Source: Leptospira montravelensis
GTDB lineage: Bacteria > Spirochaetota > Leptospiria > Leptospirales > Leptospiraceae
Length of the DNA: 64,000 nucleotides
Direction: 5' to 3'
NCBI RefSeq assembly: GCF_004770045.1
Contig: NZ_RQFO01000004.1
Coordinates: 744,001 to 808,000 of the forward strand
Shown: positions 1 to 8,421 of the stretch, piece by piece
Layout: each line of letters begins with the position of its first letter
How positions within the stretch are numbered: position 1 is the first letter of the stretch
The notes under the pieces: model-generated
What the model saw: the letters and a program-made list of their open reading frames with translations, nothing else
Databases searched by the model: none
What the model was told of the DNA's origin: nothing
Translations under genes and position numbers: made by a program

Positions 1-572
1 TCCACTACGCAAAACGATCCATACCGAAGAAACACAAGGCCAAGATTGTGAATGATTTCATCCAAAACATTTTTAGGAAGTGCAGATAAAATTGAATAAG
101 TGCGGGGAAGAGAAACAAAACCTTTACTTTCTTTTTTGGCATTTGCCAATCGGTCTGCGATGATTTTTGTGATTTGCAAAAGACTTTCGGGATATTTAAG
201 TAAAATTGACAAAGCCACATCTCGCGGTACTCGAATGAGTTCCGAATCTCGTATTGCTTTTACTGTGGCCGACCGTTTTTCTCCCGTGAATAAACTAAGT
301 TCTCCAATGATATCAAGCCTTTTGAATTCTCCAACATCACGAATCGAACCATCTGCTCCCCGTTTTTCGAAACGAAGTTTGCCGGCTGCTAAAATATATA
401 AATCGTTTCCTTCCGAATTTTCTTCGAATAATACCTCACCACCTGCTAAAAACTCCCTAACTGTATTGTCCTTCATTTCCCTAAGAACTGTATGAGGTAA
501 ATTTTTAAATAGGTCAGCCAAAGTCAGATACTGCGCTAGACTTGGATTTTTTGGTAACCGGATTCGTTTCAC
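1..572 (-). CDS. Cyclic-nucleotide-binding domain protein, 3' end outside the window
   Basis: The minus strand reads open from a GTG at 572 to the window edge, about 190 residues. Roughly residues 20-140 form a Crp-type cNMP-binding beta roll: a G-E-L-S-L-F stretch followed by K-R-S-A-T-V, where the arginine is the usual phosphate contact. After that come about 40 residues with no recognisable HTH before the edge. It may continue into a second cNMP domain or a catalytic domain such as patatin; this cannot be seen. The start is weak: no ATG or TTG lies in frame between the upstream TAG near 705 and the GTG, and the Shine-Dalgarno match there is poor. It is divergent from ruvA across about 136 bases. 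Confidence 0.75.
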   Translation of the reverse strand, partial: MKRIRLPKNPSLAQYLTLADLFKNLPHTVLREMKDNTVREFLAGGEVLFEENSEGNDLYILAAGKLRFEKRGADGSIRDVGEFKRLDIIGELSLFTGEKRSATVKAIRDSELIRVPRDVALSILLKYPESLLQITKIIADRLANAKKESKGFVSLPRTYSILSALPKNVLDEIIHNLGLVFLRYGSFCVV

Positions 573-708
573 TCCATAGGTTTTACAAAAGAAAGATAAA
601 AATTCAACCTCCTTTTCTATTTTAAAACCACTTCGAATGGATTGTCCAAACCAAAAGAGTTGTCGCCAGAGGGATGCTTTCCTAGAATTTGGAAGTGGAA
701 CCTATACG

Positions 709-1308
709 ATGATTGCAAGTTTACGTGGAAAATTAATTCAATTGGAAATGGACCACCTAGTCCTAGATGTAGCAGGTGTCGGATACGAAATCCATATTCC
801 TTTTCCCTTACACTTAGAATGTAAGGATAAAATGAAAGAAGAGATTTTTTTACATATCTTTCATTCCATCACAGACCGAGGACAACGTTTATTTGGATTT
901 TCCACAAGAAAAGACCGCGAACTTTTCCAACTTATTAAATCTTTGCATGGAATTGGAGAACTTACGGCACTTAAAATTTTATCTTTTTTCCAGGCTGACG
1001 ATTTGTATAAAATCGCAAAAGAAGATGATAGAAAAACTTTGGAAAAAATTCCCAAAGTCAAAGGCAAAACGTCTGAAAAAATTCTTTTTGAAATCAAACA
1101 AAACTTAAAAAAACTAGAAACTTTTTTAAGTGATGAATCGGAAAAACCAGACCAAGAAAATAGAGAAACGGATTTGGCAACTCTTGCCCTCATCCAATTA
1201 GGATTTGATGAAAAAACTGCCACAAAACAAGTGTCTGACGCAAAAAAAACAAATCCCGTTGCTACTGCTTCGGAAATTGTCAAACAAGTGATTACAGGAA
1301 GTCGCTAA
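709..1308 (+). CDS. ruvA: Holliday junction DNA helicase subunit RuvA
   Basis: RuvA binds four-way DNA junctions as a tetramer and loads the RuvB motor for branch migration in recombinational repair. The 199-residue product has the family's usual length. It opens with the typical MIASLRG start of the OB fold and has two helix-hairpin-helix segments (SLHGIGELTALKIL and IPKVKGKTSEKIL). Its C-terminal domain, from about residue 155, is the part that contacts RuvB. The ATG at 709 is chosen because the family begins with MI-x-x-L-x-G and a GGAAGTGGA Shine-Dalgarno lies just upstream; an upstream in-frame ATG at 637 would add 24 unrelated residues. ruvB and ruvC are not adjacent. Confidence 0.95.
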   Translation: MIASLRGKLIQLEMDHLVLDVAGVGYEIHIPFPLHLECKDKMKEEIFLHIFHSITDRGQRLFGFSTRKDRELFQLIKSLHGIGELTALKILSFFQADDLYKIAKEDDRKTLEKIPKVKGKTSEKILFEIKQNLKKLETFLSDESEKPDQENRETDLATLALIQLGFDEKTATKQVSDAKKTNPVATASEIVKQVITGSR

Positions 1309-1309
1309 G

Positions 1310-1942
1310 TCAAAACATTCGGAGGAGATACCAATTTCCTTCCGATTTAATAAAACTGGGATTAATTAAATACCTTTCTAATTTTGGATTTTCCACAAAC
1401 CTAAATTTTGCTTCTACTTCTTCACTAGAACTTACATACAAATCAACTGATACATGTTTTGCGGATAAAAAAACTTCGCGAACCGTCAAATTCCCAGAAC
1501 TTCCTTTTTTTTGGTCTAATTTTTGTTGGTCAAAATAATAAACCTGGAAGTACCCATTTGGATCTTTAAGGTCATTTTTTACCTCTTCTATGGTCCAATA
1601 CCCTTTTGCATCCACATACAAACCTTGGTTTGGATGGATGAGTGAAAGAAGATGGCTAAACTTCTTATCACAAAGATCAGAAAGTAATATTTTTAGTTCT
1701 GTAAAAATAAAAGTTTGGTCAAATTTAGAAAGTCCGGTTCCATACACCTTTCCCATTGTGATAGGAATAGAACAGCTTAGTTCTTTTGGTTCAGAATTTA
1801 TTGAGGAATTAAGGTTTTTAGATTCCGATAACTTCGAAAGTTTGTTATCTTCCTTTGCAGATCCACCCGTTTGGATTTGGCAATGTTGCAAAGATAAGAT
1901 GATCAATACCAAAAAACAAAGTGTTTTGGAACCTAGTTTCAT
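1310..1942 (-). CDS. Putative lipoprotein of unknown function
   Basis: The 210-residue protein begins with a basic N-terminus and a hydrophobic stretch ending at Cys21 (LSLQHC). That suits export and lipidation, although His at -1 is unusual even for spirochaete lipoboxes. The rest is a hydrophilic domain rich in Lys, Ser and Tyr that I do not recognise. Its ATG overlaps the TAA of the upstream TPR/Mrr-like gene (TAATG), so the two are probably translationally coupled and may act together at the envelope. It converges on ruvA with one base between the stop codons. Confidence 0.65.
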   Translation of the reverse strand: MKLGSKTLCFLVLIILSLQHCQIQTGGSAKEDNKLSKLSESKNLNSSINSEPKELSCSIPITMGKVYGTGLSKFDQTFIFTELKILLSDLCDKKFSHLLSLIHPNQGLYVDAKGYWTIEEVKNDLKDPNGYFQVYYFDQQKLDQKKGSSGNLTVREVFLSAKHVSVDLYVSSSEEVEAKFRFVENPKLERYLINPSFIKSEGNWYLLRMF

Positions 1943-3486
1943 TACATTGTTTTGTTGAGTAGATCCTCAAACAAATCTCCGCTATACATCTCAAGGGCGC
2001 CGTTACTGGCCGCTATGATTTTTTTACCGGCTTCAGTAACATCAAAGTTTCCAATCACATATCCTTTGGTGGCACCTACCTCTTCCATTTGGTTAGTCAT
2101 TTCTCGTAGGAATACATCGGAGACTTTTGCATCTTTCCATTTACGAACACGAAATAGTGCTCTTTTGTTTACATCTTCTTTGGAAGAAGCAAGTAAATTC
2201 ACACCATCAGCTTCTGGATTTGAAATTTCTTTTGTGACTCGAAATCCCATACTCATTATCATTCGTGTGGCTTGGTTTTTAAAATTAGTTCCAGGAAGGC
2301 TAATGAATTTTTCAAATTTATCCAAACCCAACATATCAAGTTTAGAAGTTAGTTTTTTTCCACTATCGTCTACCATCCCTTTGATATTAAAAGGTTTGGA
2401 AGAACGCATTCCACTTAACTCAAAATAACGAGAGTTAGGAAACAAGTTCACGGATAATAAATTAAGTTCACGAGTTAGGTCGTATTCATGAGTTAAGGAT
2501 TCAACCGTACCTGTCCCGCGCTCCAATCTATATTTTAAATTGGCAAGAGCCACTACATCAGGGTCATCTAACCTTTCTACTTCTGCTTCAATTAAATATT
2601 CAGAAGCATCATCAAGCCTGCCCATATAAATGGTAATCATCGCAAAATGGATGCTAGTTTCTATAATTTCACTGGGCCAGGCATTGAGTCTTGCCATTTC
2701 CATACAGAGGCGCCCATACTTTAAGGCCTCTGGAAAGTTCTGCATAAGGATTGCTTCTGTCATTAAAAACTGAAAGAGAGTAAACCGAACAAACTCGTCT
2801 TCGATCTGTTCGCTGATGGCAACAGCAGTTTTTACAGCATCTTTGTGTTTGTTCTCCCGAGATAATGAAAGTGCATATAAAAATCCAGAAACAGGAGATT
2901 TTTCTAGTTTGTACGCCTTTTCAAAATATTCTCTTTCCTTTCCCCCACCCGTCACACCAGAGATCACTCCTCGTGCTATAAAGTATGCGGAAAGGTTTAC
3001 TTTTTCTTCAGGGATCCTGGAAAAAAAATGTTCAGCAATTTTAAATTCCTTTTGTCCGAGAGCCATAAATCCCAAACGCAGGCAGGCCACAGGATTAGAC
3101 CTGTCCACATGGATGGTGTCTAAATAATGAAAAAAGGCCTCTTCAAAAAAATCTTTATTATAATATATGTCTGCAATGCGGTTAGAAACCGTTACCGAAT
3201 CGATTTCTTTTGTATACCGGTTGTTCTTTTTGATGATTTCAAGGTGTTTGGCTTCGTTTAAGGGGTCGTTCTCCATAGCATAAATCTTTGCCATGACGTA
3301 GTGACCATAGGGGTTTTGGTGGTCTTCTTCGAGTTTTTCCCGAACAAGAGCTCTAGCATCTAAAAAATTCCCGAGAGTGGCAAGACTCAAGGCCTTGGCA
3401 TAACTATCTCGTCTCTGACCGACAATGAAGGTCAAGAGAAACCCGAGCATAATCACTGCTGCTCCCACAAAGATAAAAAATGCCAA
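1942..3486 (-). CDS. Membrane-anchored TPR protein with a degenerate Mrr-like nuclease-fold C-terminus
   Basis: 514 residues. Residues 2-23 are a single hydrophobic anchor, followed by a basic stretch (GQRRDSYAKA). From about 30 to 340 there are TPR-like helical pairs with small and aromatic residues at repeat positions. The last 115 residues resemble the Mrr/restriction-endonuclease-like domain: SMGFRVTKE, then EADGVNLLAS, then LFRVRKW, then VGATKGYVIG. In active Mrr enzymes the equivalents are a D-G-G-V/I-D motif and Q-x-K; here the second Asp is Asn, and Gln and Lys are both replaced by Arg. The domain is therefore probably a binding module rather than a nuclease. It is coupled to the lipoprotein downstream and divergent from the ABC permease, whose assigned start it overlaps by 7 bases. 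Confidence 0.75.
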   Translation of the reverse strand: MAFFIFVGAAVIMLGFLLTFIVGQRRDSYAKALSLATLGNFLDARALVREKLEEDHQNPYGHYVMAKIYAMENDPLNEAKHLEIIKKNNRYTKEIDSVTVSNRIADIYYNKDFFEEAFFHYLDTIHVDRSNPVACLRLGFMALGQKEFKIAEHFFSRIPEEKVNLSAYFIARGVISGVTGGGKEREYFEKAYKLEKSPVSGFLYALSLSRENKHKDAVKTAVAISEQIEDEFVRFTLFQFLMTEAILMQNFPEALKYGRLCMEMARLNAWPSEIIETSIHFAMITIYMGRLDDASEYLIEAEVERLDDPDVVALANLKYRLERGTGTVESLTHEYDLTRELNLLSVNLFPNSRYFELSGMRSSKPFNIKGMVDDSGKKLTSKLDMLGLDKFEKFISLPGTNFKNQATRMIMSMGFRVTKEISNPEADGVNLLASSKEDVNKRALFRVRKWKDAKVSDVFLREMTNQMEEVGATKGYVIGNFDVTEAGKKIIAASNGALEMYSGDLFEDLLNKTM

Positions 3487-4088
3487 ATTCGCCTACTTCC
3501 TATTTTCCTATTTTAGTTGGTAAAAAAGAGTCTTACGTCAATTCTGTCCTGGAAGTGATACAACTCACCTACATTTCATTTGCGCTACGACTTCTCTTCC
3601 GGGATCGACTCTACTCGGTGGCCTATGGCCTCGTCGGAGCCCTGGTTTTTACATTCTTTTTACTCGCTATTAGGATCCACTTCCATTTGTATTCTGGGGT
3701 GTCCCTTACTAGTATCGTTTCCTTTGACCAATCTCCGCAGATACTTTTTTATTCCACGAGTTTTGCACTGATGACCCTCTTTTTCTTCCATTGCCTTCAT
3801 GGACTGGGTGATATTGGAGTGATGATGGCCATTGGAGGAAACAGGTTAGGATGTATTTGGCTACACTCTTTGTCCTTATTTTTCCTATTTTTACCAAGTT
3901 TCTTACTGGCTATCATGATTAACATTGGATATATGAATTCGCCTACAGACTTTGGGTTCACAAACGAAATCAAATCCATTTTCACTTGTTTGGTTCTTTT
4001 TATTGCCCTAGGTTTTTTGGTTTCAGTTCCCACAATTGGAATCAGTTCGTATATCGATCCATACAAATCGATTCGGAGGCAAAAATAA
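3480..4088 (+). CDS. Minimal FtsX/LolE-type ABC permease without a periplasmic domain
   Basis: 202 residues with four hydrophobic helices at roughly 45-65, 88-108, 125-148 and 168-188. The arrangement is that of the FtsX/MacB permease core: one helix, a short gap, then three helices with a cytoplasmic motif ([14 protein letters not shown]) like the 'E-I-G-x-x-R-A-x-G-A' loop, and a C-terminus (DPYKSIR) like 'P-x-x-A-L-R'. The gap between helices 1 and 2 is only about 20 residues, where relatives carry a large periplasmic domain. Its stop overlaps the ATPase ATG by one base, so the two form one transporter. The start is uncertain: ATG 3480 has no Shine-Dalgarno and GTG 3555 is an alternative. 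Confidence 0.65.
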   Translation: MPNSPTSYFPILVGKKESYVNSVLEVIQLTYISFALRLLFRDRLYSVAYGLVGALVFTFFLLAIRIHFHLYSGVSLTSIVSFDQSPQILFYSTSFALMTLFFFHCLHGLGDIGVMMAIGGNRLGCIWLHSLSLFFLFLPSFLLAIMINIGYMNSPTDFGFTNEIKSIFTCLVLFIALGFLVSVPTIGISSYIDPYKSIRRQK

Positions 4089-4759
4089 TGTTACTCCGTG
4101 TCCACAACCTAACCAAACGATTTGGCAAAGACGAAGCCGTAAGTTCGGTCAGTTTCGATGTGAACCAAGGGGACTATGTGGCCATCATTGGACCTTCTGG
4201 ATCGGGTAAAACCACTTTGTTATCCATGTTAACGGGAATGTTATCTCCCACTGAAGGTGACATTCTTTATGACCAAATCAAACTCTCTCATATTTCCAAA
4301 CAGGAATTAGCGGAAATTCGAGCCCGTGATCTTGGACTTGTTTTTCAGTTCTCTGAACTTGTAGGAAATCTTACCATCAGAGAAAACATTCTATTACCGG
4401 GACTATTCACTCGTAAATTTTCGAATGCAGACTACATTCGAAAATGCGATTATTTGATCGAACATTTAAAGTTAGGTGATATTCAGAATTCCATTCCCCG
4501 AACCTTGTCTGGGGGTCAGATCCAAAAAGCAGCTATTGCCCGTTCCCTCATCAACGATCCTGCAATTCTTTTTGCCGATGAACCCTCAGGAGATTTAGAT
4601 CCTGAAAACAGTTATCTTGTCCAACTCCTCCTTGCAGAATACAACAAAAGAAATCATTCCATCATTCTTGTTACACATGATATGAAGTTAGCATTTGACG
4701 CTCAAACGGTTTATGAAATGAAAAATGGAAAGTTTGCGCAGGTGATAAAGGGAGAATGA
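4088..4759 (+). CDS. ABC transporter ATP-binding protein, LolD/MacB family
   Basis: A 223-residue ATPase with every ABC motif: Walker [10 protein letters not shown] at about 35-43, a Q-loop (LVFQFSEL), signature LSGGQ, Walker B ending [12 protein letters not shown], and the switch histidine in VTHD. The spacing and the 'EPSGDLD' form are those of the LolD/FtsE/MacB group, whose members work with FtsX-type permeases on lipoprotein release, export or cell-wall control. ATG 4088 is chosen because it follows AGGCAAAAATA and directly overlaps the permease stop; an upstream ATG at 3986 lies inside the permease gene. Substrate unknown. Confidence 0.9.
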   Translation: MLLRVHNLTKRFGKDEAVSSVSFDVNQGDYVAIIGPSGSGKTTLLSMLTGMLSPTEGDILYDQIKLSHISKQELAEIRARDLGLVFQFSELVGNLTIRENILLPGLFTRKFSNADYIRKCDYLIEHLKLGDIQNSIPRTLSGGQIQKAAIARSLINDPAILFADEPSGDLDPENSYLVQLLLAEYNKRNHSIILVTHDMKLAFDAQTVYEMKNGKFAQVIKGE

Positions 4760-5658
4760 GTTTGCGAAAGGCCATCGGAGTGGATATCGGTGGAGGTAGC
4801 ATTCGGGTTAGCCTCTTCGATGAAACAGGAAAGGAACTGAAAACACAGGTTTCCGCTACACCCGTTCATTTAGACAATGACAGTTTTTTAAAAATTTTAA
4901 AGGATACGATCCGTCCTCTGGCAAAAGAAGGAATCGGAATTGGTGTGGGCTCTCCCGGTCCCTTAGACAATGAACTAGGAGTTTTGATCGTTAGTGCAAA
5001 CATGCAAGGTTTAAAAAACCTACCGATCAAAGAATCACTAAAAAAAGAATTCTCCCTTCCCGTATGGTATGAAAACGATGCCAACTGTGCCGCCTTAGGT
5101 GAGGCCTATTTTGGATCATATAAAGATACAGAATCGCAACTCATCCTGACCTTAGGAACTGGTGTGGGTGGTGGTTTTGTCAACAAAGGCATTTTGTACT
5201 CTGGATACCTTGGTAATGGAATCGAAATTGGTCATACTACCTCCGTCATCGGGGGAGCTCTCTGCGGATGTGGGGTTCAGGGCTGTGTCGAAAGTTATTT
5301 TTCTACCAAAGGATTTTTTGGCAGGTATTTAGAAAAATCCGGTAAGTCCCTGGCAAATGCCGAAGAATTTTTTCAATTGGTTAGAAAAGAAGATCCTATC
5401 GCAAAAGAAATTTTGCATTTTGGAACTTTGGCTTTAGCCCATGCCGTAAGAAATGCAGTGCATTTACTCAACCCAGAAGCGGTGGTCTTTGTTGGCGGAA
5501 TTACAAAATCTTACGATCTTTTTGGAAAATTACTAGAATCCGAAATTAGATCCTCCATCTTTCCTGTATTAAATGACAGATTAAAAATTGGTGTCGGGGG
5601 GAGTTTGTCTGGTACATTAGGTGCCGCATCTCTTGTGTTTTCAAAGGAGAAAGTGTAA
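4756..5658 (+). CDS. ROK-family sugar kinase (glucokinase-like)
   Basis: 300 residues. The N-terminus ([17 protein letters not shown]) is the ATPase phosphate-1 motif of the ROK/actin fold. Further along are [15 protein letters not shown], a G-T-G-V-G-G-G phosphate-2 motif, and the ROK zinc site (GHTTSV followed by CGCGVQGC). Family members phosphorylate glucose or related hexoses or amino sugars; a complete zinc site and no DNA-binding domain make an enzyme more likely than a repressor. Its ATG overlaps the ABC ATPase stop by four bases. No sugar genes surround it, so the substrate is only guessed as glucose. Confidence 0.85.
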   Translation: MSLRKAIGVDIGGGSIRVSLFDETGKELKTQVSATPVHLDNDSFLKILKDTIRPLAKEGIGIGVGSPGPLDNELGVLIVSANMQGLKNLPIKESLKKEFSLPVWYENDANCAALGEAYFGSYKDTESQLILTLGTGVGGGFVNKGILYSGYLGNGIEIGHTTSVIGGALCGCGVQGCVESYFSTKGFFGRYLEKSGKSLANAEEFFQLVRKEDPIAKEILHFGTLALAHAVRNAVHLLNPEAVVFVGGITKSYDLFGKLLESEIRSSIFPVLNDRLKIGVGGSLSGTLGAASLVFSKEKV

Positions 5659-5659
5659 T

Positions 5660-6004
5660 ATGGAAAATTGTCTTTTCTGTAAAATTGCCAGTGGGGAAAT
5701 CCAAACGAAAAAAGAATACGAATCGGAAAACATATTAATATTTCATGATATTACTCCACAAGCTCCGTTTCATGTTTTGATCATTCCCAAAGTCCATATT
5801 CCCAGTATGAATCAGATTGGAGAATTGGATCCAAAAATACTCACAGAAATATTTCAAATCATTCCCAAAATTGCAGAACAAAATGGGATTTCGGAAAAAG
5901 GATATCGATTGGTAAACAATTGTGGAAATTTTGGTGGCCAAACAGTAAACCATATCCACTTTCACTTGCTAGGTGGTCGTCACCTAAAATGGCCACCAGG
6001 TTAA
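5660..6004 (+). CDS. HIT-family (HINT-like) nucleotide hydrolase
   Basis: 114 residues. The histidine triad HIHFH near the C-terminus is the catalytic site for hydrolysing nucleoside phosphoramidates, and the N-terminal CLFCKI pair is typical of the HINT/PKCI branch. PFHVLIIPKVHI and GGQTVNHIHFHLLGG match the family over its whole length. The ATG lies one base after the ROK-kinase stop, within a run of closely spaced plus-strand genes. An upstream in-frame ATG at 5621 lies inside the kinase gene and would add an unrelated leader. Confidence 0.93.
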   Translation: MENCLFCKIASGEIQTKKEYESENILIFHDITPQAPFHVLIIPKVHIPSMNQIGELDPKILTEIFQIIPKIAEQNGISEKGYRLVNNCGNFGGQTVNHIHFHLLGGRHLKWPPG

Positions 6005-6013
6005 AAGGACAGA

Positions 6014-6979
6014 ATGAGAAAATTAATATTTGGAATCTTAGTTTCAGGCATCGCAATATATTTCCTTTCCAAAAACTTTGACCTAACTGAATTTGAACGT
6101 TTGGAAGGAAAAATCAATTGGTGGATTTTTCCATTGCTTTTTCTTTCCAATTTATGGGCTTTTGTTCCCTTCTCCATTCGTTGGTATTATCTATTAGAGA
6201 AAAAAATTAGTTTTTCTCAAAGTTTCACCACAGCCATCATCGGAGTCGGACTCAATATGGTGCTTCCTGCTCGCGGGGGAGATCTTGTACGACTCATTAT
6301 GAACAAACGAGATACAGAACTTCCTCTCACCCACTTATTCAGCCGAATTTTTTTAGAGAAGGTTATGGATTTGGGTTCAGTAGTTGTGATTGGAGCGGCT
6401 GCCCTTTTTTATATGGGACTTGGTCAGTCTAAGAATTTAAGCCTTTTACTTATCTCTACATTGGTCATTTTAGGGATGATTGTAGGTCTAATCTTAGTTC
6501 GTTATTTTTTAGAGCCATTACGCCAATTAGCAAAAAAAATATTTGGCCTCATCGGTAAACATGGCTTATACGAAGAAAAGTTAGACCATCATTTAGTGGA
6601 GTTCTCTTCTTTTTTAAAAGGTGACAAATTATTAAAACCCGTCCTTTATTCCATTCCAACTTGGGTGTTAGGTTATGCCATCTCCTATTTCCTTGCGGGT
6701 TTACTCATAGACATGCCACTTAAATTTCCTGAGGCTCTTCTTTTTATGTTCCTTGGGGGAATGGGTGTTGCGATTCCTTCGGCCCCGTCTGGGATTGGTG
6801 TTTTCCATGCAGCCATTATCTCTGGATTTATCATCCTCGGGCGTGATCCCGGCGAAGGACTTGTGTATGCAACAGTGGTCCACCTGACCCAGTTTATCAT
6901 CACAACCAGTTTGGCACTTTTGGCATATTTTTATTGGAAGTGGACAGAAGGAAAAAAATCAAAATCCCAAAGTTTTTAA
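6014..6979 (+). CDS. Lysylphosphatidylglycerol synthase-like polytopic membrane protein (PF03706 type)
   Basis: 321 residues, strongly hydrophobic, with about eight transmembrane helices. It resembles the flippase-like half of MprF/AglD family proteins: NMVLPARGGDLVRLIM in the first third, and GGMGVAIPSAPSGIGVFHAA in the last third with conserved Gly and Pro. There is no soluble aminoacyl-transfer domain, so a role in flipping or modifying a lipid is likelier than lysyl transfer. It follows the HIT gene by nine bases on the same transcript. Lipid substrate unknown. Confidence 0.8.
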   Translation: MRKLIFGILVSGIAIYFLSKNFDLTEFERLEGKINWWIFPLLFLSNLWAFVPFSIRWYYLLEKKISFSQSFTTAIIGVGLNMVLPARGGDLVRLIMNKRDTELPLTHLFSRIFLEKVMDLGSVVVIGAAALFYMGLGQSKNLSLLLISTLVILGMIVGLILVRYFLEPLRQLAKKIFGLIGKHGLYEEKLDHHLVEFSSFLKGDKLLKPVLYSIPTWVLGYAISYFLAGLLIDMPLKFPEALLFMFLGGMGVAIPSAPSGIGVFHAAIISGFIILGRDPGEGLVYATVVHLTQFIITTSLALLAYFYWKWTEGKKSKSQSF

Positions 6980-7014
6980 TCCCCTTTTCGGAATCCAACT
7001 CTCTCTAATGAGAG

Positions 7015-7635
7015 ATGGAATTCCAAGGTGATTTTATAAAGCGGATGGTACAGGGATCTCTTTCTGTATTTCTCTTTTTTAGTTGCACGAACGTATCTTT
7101 CTCCCAAGACAAAAAAAATACTTTGGAGGAGAATCCACTTTATCCTTTCCTAACCATTGGCATCCTCACGTATCTTTCTACTTCCGACTTTGATTCTTAT
7201 GCAGAAAAAGATATCGATTGGAGCCGGTTTTTAGGTACATGGAAAGAGATCAAACGCATTGATACAAGTTTTCAAAAAGGACTCAAACAAGTGACTGCCG
7301 AATACAGCCTTTTGGAAGATGGTTCGATCCGTGTCACAAACCAAGGGACCACAGAAACGGGCGAAACAAATTTACTTGTTGGAAAAGCACTCCTACCTAA
7401 TCCCAAAGTGGGAAAACTAAAGGTGAGTTTTTTTTATCCATTCTTTTTTGGTGATTATTTGATTTTGAAAATTGACCGCACAGGATACCAAACGGCACTG
7501 ATCGGAGGACCCGATCCCAATTTCCTTTGGCTTTTTTCTAGGACAGATTCCCTTCCAATAGAAGTGGAAACATCGTACATTCAATATGCAAAATCGATCG
7601 GATATTTCACCGATCGATTGTTATCTTTTCGTTAA
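7015..7635 (+). CDS. Secreted or lipidated protein of unknown function
   Basis: 206 residues. A hydrophobic N-terminal segment (GSLSVFLFFSC) followed by T-N-V-S-F-S-Q looks like an export signal, and Cys24 could be a spirochaete-type lipidation site. The mature part is a soluble domain with SRFLGTWKEIKR near its start and a pattern like small beta-barrel (lipocalin-like) proteins, but I cannot assign a family. ATG 7045 (residue 11) would give a cleaner signal peptide than ATG 7015. It lies 35 bases after the LPG-synthase-like gene. Confidence 0.6.
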   Translation: MEFQGDFIKRMVQGSLSVFLFFSCTNVSFSQDKKNTLEENPLYPFLTIGILTYLSTSDFDSYAEKDIDWSRFLGTWKEIKRIDTSFQKGLKQVTAEYSLLEDGSIRVTNQGTTETGETNLLVGKALLPNPKVGKLKVSFFYPFFFGDYLILKIDRTGYQTALIGGPDPNFLWLFSRTDSLPIEVETSYIQYAKSIGYFTDRLLSFR

Positions 7636-8097
7636 TTAACCTAGAGCTTTAATCACATCATCAGGTGCTTGTACAAGTTCGACAAGAACACCTTCACTAC
7701 AAAGTGGAAATTCTTCATTTCCTTTGGGATGAATGAAACAAACATTATAACCGGCAGCACCTTTTCGAATTCCACCAGGAGTAAACCTAACACCTTGTTT
7801 GGTGAGATATTCTACACATTCTTCCAATTTATCAATCCATAAACCAATATGATTGAGTTTTGGATCATGAACTTTAGGACTTTTGTTTGGATCAATGGGT
7901 TGCATTAGGTCAATCTCAACTTTAAATGGACCATTTCCCATTGACAGAATGTCCTCATCCACATTTTCTTTTTCACTTTTATAATCCGAAACTTTGGTAA
8001 GTCCCATAACATCTACCCAAAACTTGGATAATTTTTCTTTTGACTCACCACCAATGGCAACTTGTTGAATACCTAATACTTTAAAGGGACGGGACAT
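7636..8097 (-). CDS. VOC-superfamily metalloenzyme, methylmalonyl-CoA epimerase/glyoxalase-like
   Basis: 153 residues forming two beta-alpha-beta-beta-beta units. The four usual metal positions are filled: Gln in GIQQVAIGG, Glu in [10 protein letters not shown], His in LNHIGLWID and Glu in VLVELVQAP. The HP-K-G motif before the last strand resembles methylmalonyl-CoA epimerase. The Gln-first ligand set is the one used by human glyoxalase I, so the reaction is uncertain. The start is supported by a GAGG Shine-Dalgarno in GAGGTAGAGT. It converges on the plus-strand operon with no spacer between stops. Confidence 0.75.
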   Translation of the reverse strand: MSRPFKVLGIQQVAIGGESKEKLSKFWVDVMGLTKVSDYKSEKENVDEDILSMGNGPFKVEIDLMQPIDPNKSPKVHDPKLNHIGLWIDKLEECVEYLTKQGVRFTPGGIRKGAAGYNVCFIHPKGNEEFPLCSEGVLVELVQAPDDVIKALG

Positions 8098-8421
8098 ACT
8101 CTACCTCGCTCGTTTTCATTTGCAAAAAATATAATTTCTACTTCACCACAATCTTTCCTAGTCTGTCTTACGAAAATTAATTTTCTCGTATGTTTCCGAA
8201 ATTTCAGGCCTGTCTTAACCCAATCCAAAATATAATTCGCTCTATCTATTCTTGATTTCATTGCAATTAGGGAAGAGAGTGTGGCCTGATAAACGTCTCC
8301 ACAGGCACAAAGAAAAACAAAATTTTAAACAACCATGTTTTTATCGTAGAAAAAAACTAATTCGAATTTGGTTTGACGACCACCTACTATAGCGTTATAT
8401 ATTGAACGCAGTAGGTATTAA
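8098..8421. other. 324-base intergenic stretch between divergent genes
   Basis: I see no convincing gene here. An open stretch on the minus strand (8073-8261) overlaps the VOC start out of frame and has no Shine-Dalgarno. The region should hold the promoters for the VOC gene and for the lipoprotein at 8422. Its only clear structure is the hairpin just before that lipoprotein. Confidence 0.6.
8383..8415 (+). promoter_or_regulatory. Hairpin that encloses the ribosome-binding site of the downstream lipoprotein
   Basis: CCTACT (8383-8388) pairs with AGTAGG (8410-8415), and GCGTT (8392-8396) pairs with AACGC (8405-8409). A three-base bulge lies on the left arm and the loop is ATATATTG. The right arm AGTAGG is also the only Shine-Dalgarno match for the ATG at 8422, six bases away, so folding would hide it. 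It could be an RNA thermometer, an operator palindrome, or chance. Confidence 0.5.

Noticed and set aside
100..495. Plus-strand open frame of 131 codons
   Set aside because: It is antisense to the cNMP-binding gene, which has clear motifs; the plus frame is Ser/Arg-rich shadow sequence.
861..1283. Minus-strand open frame inside ruvA
   Set aside because: RuvA is unambiguous on the other strand; the frame is its antisense shadow.
1942..3486. An Mrr restriction system
   Set aside because: No methyltransferase or other restriction gene is near, and the Mrr-like domain has lost its catalytic residues.
8073..8261. Minus-strand open frame of 62 codons upstream of the VOC gene
   Set aside because: It overlaps the VOC start out of frame, lacks a Shine-Dalgarno and has no recognisable pattern.
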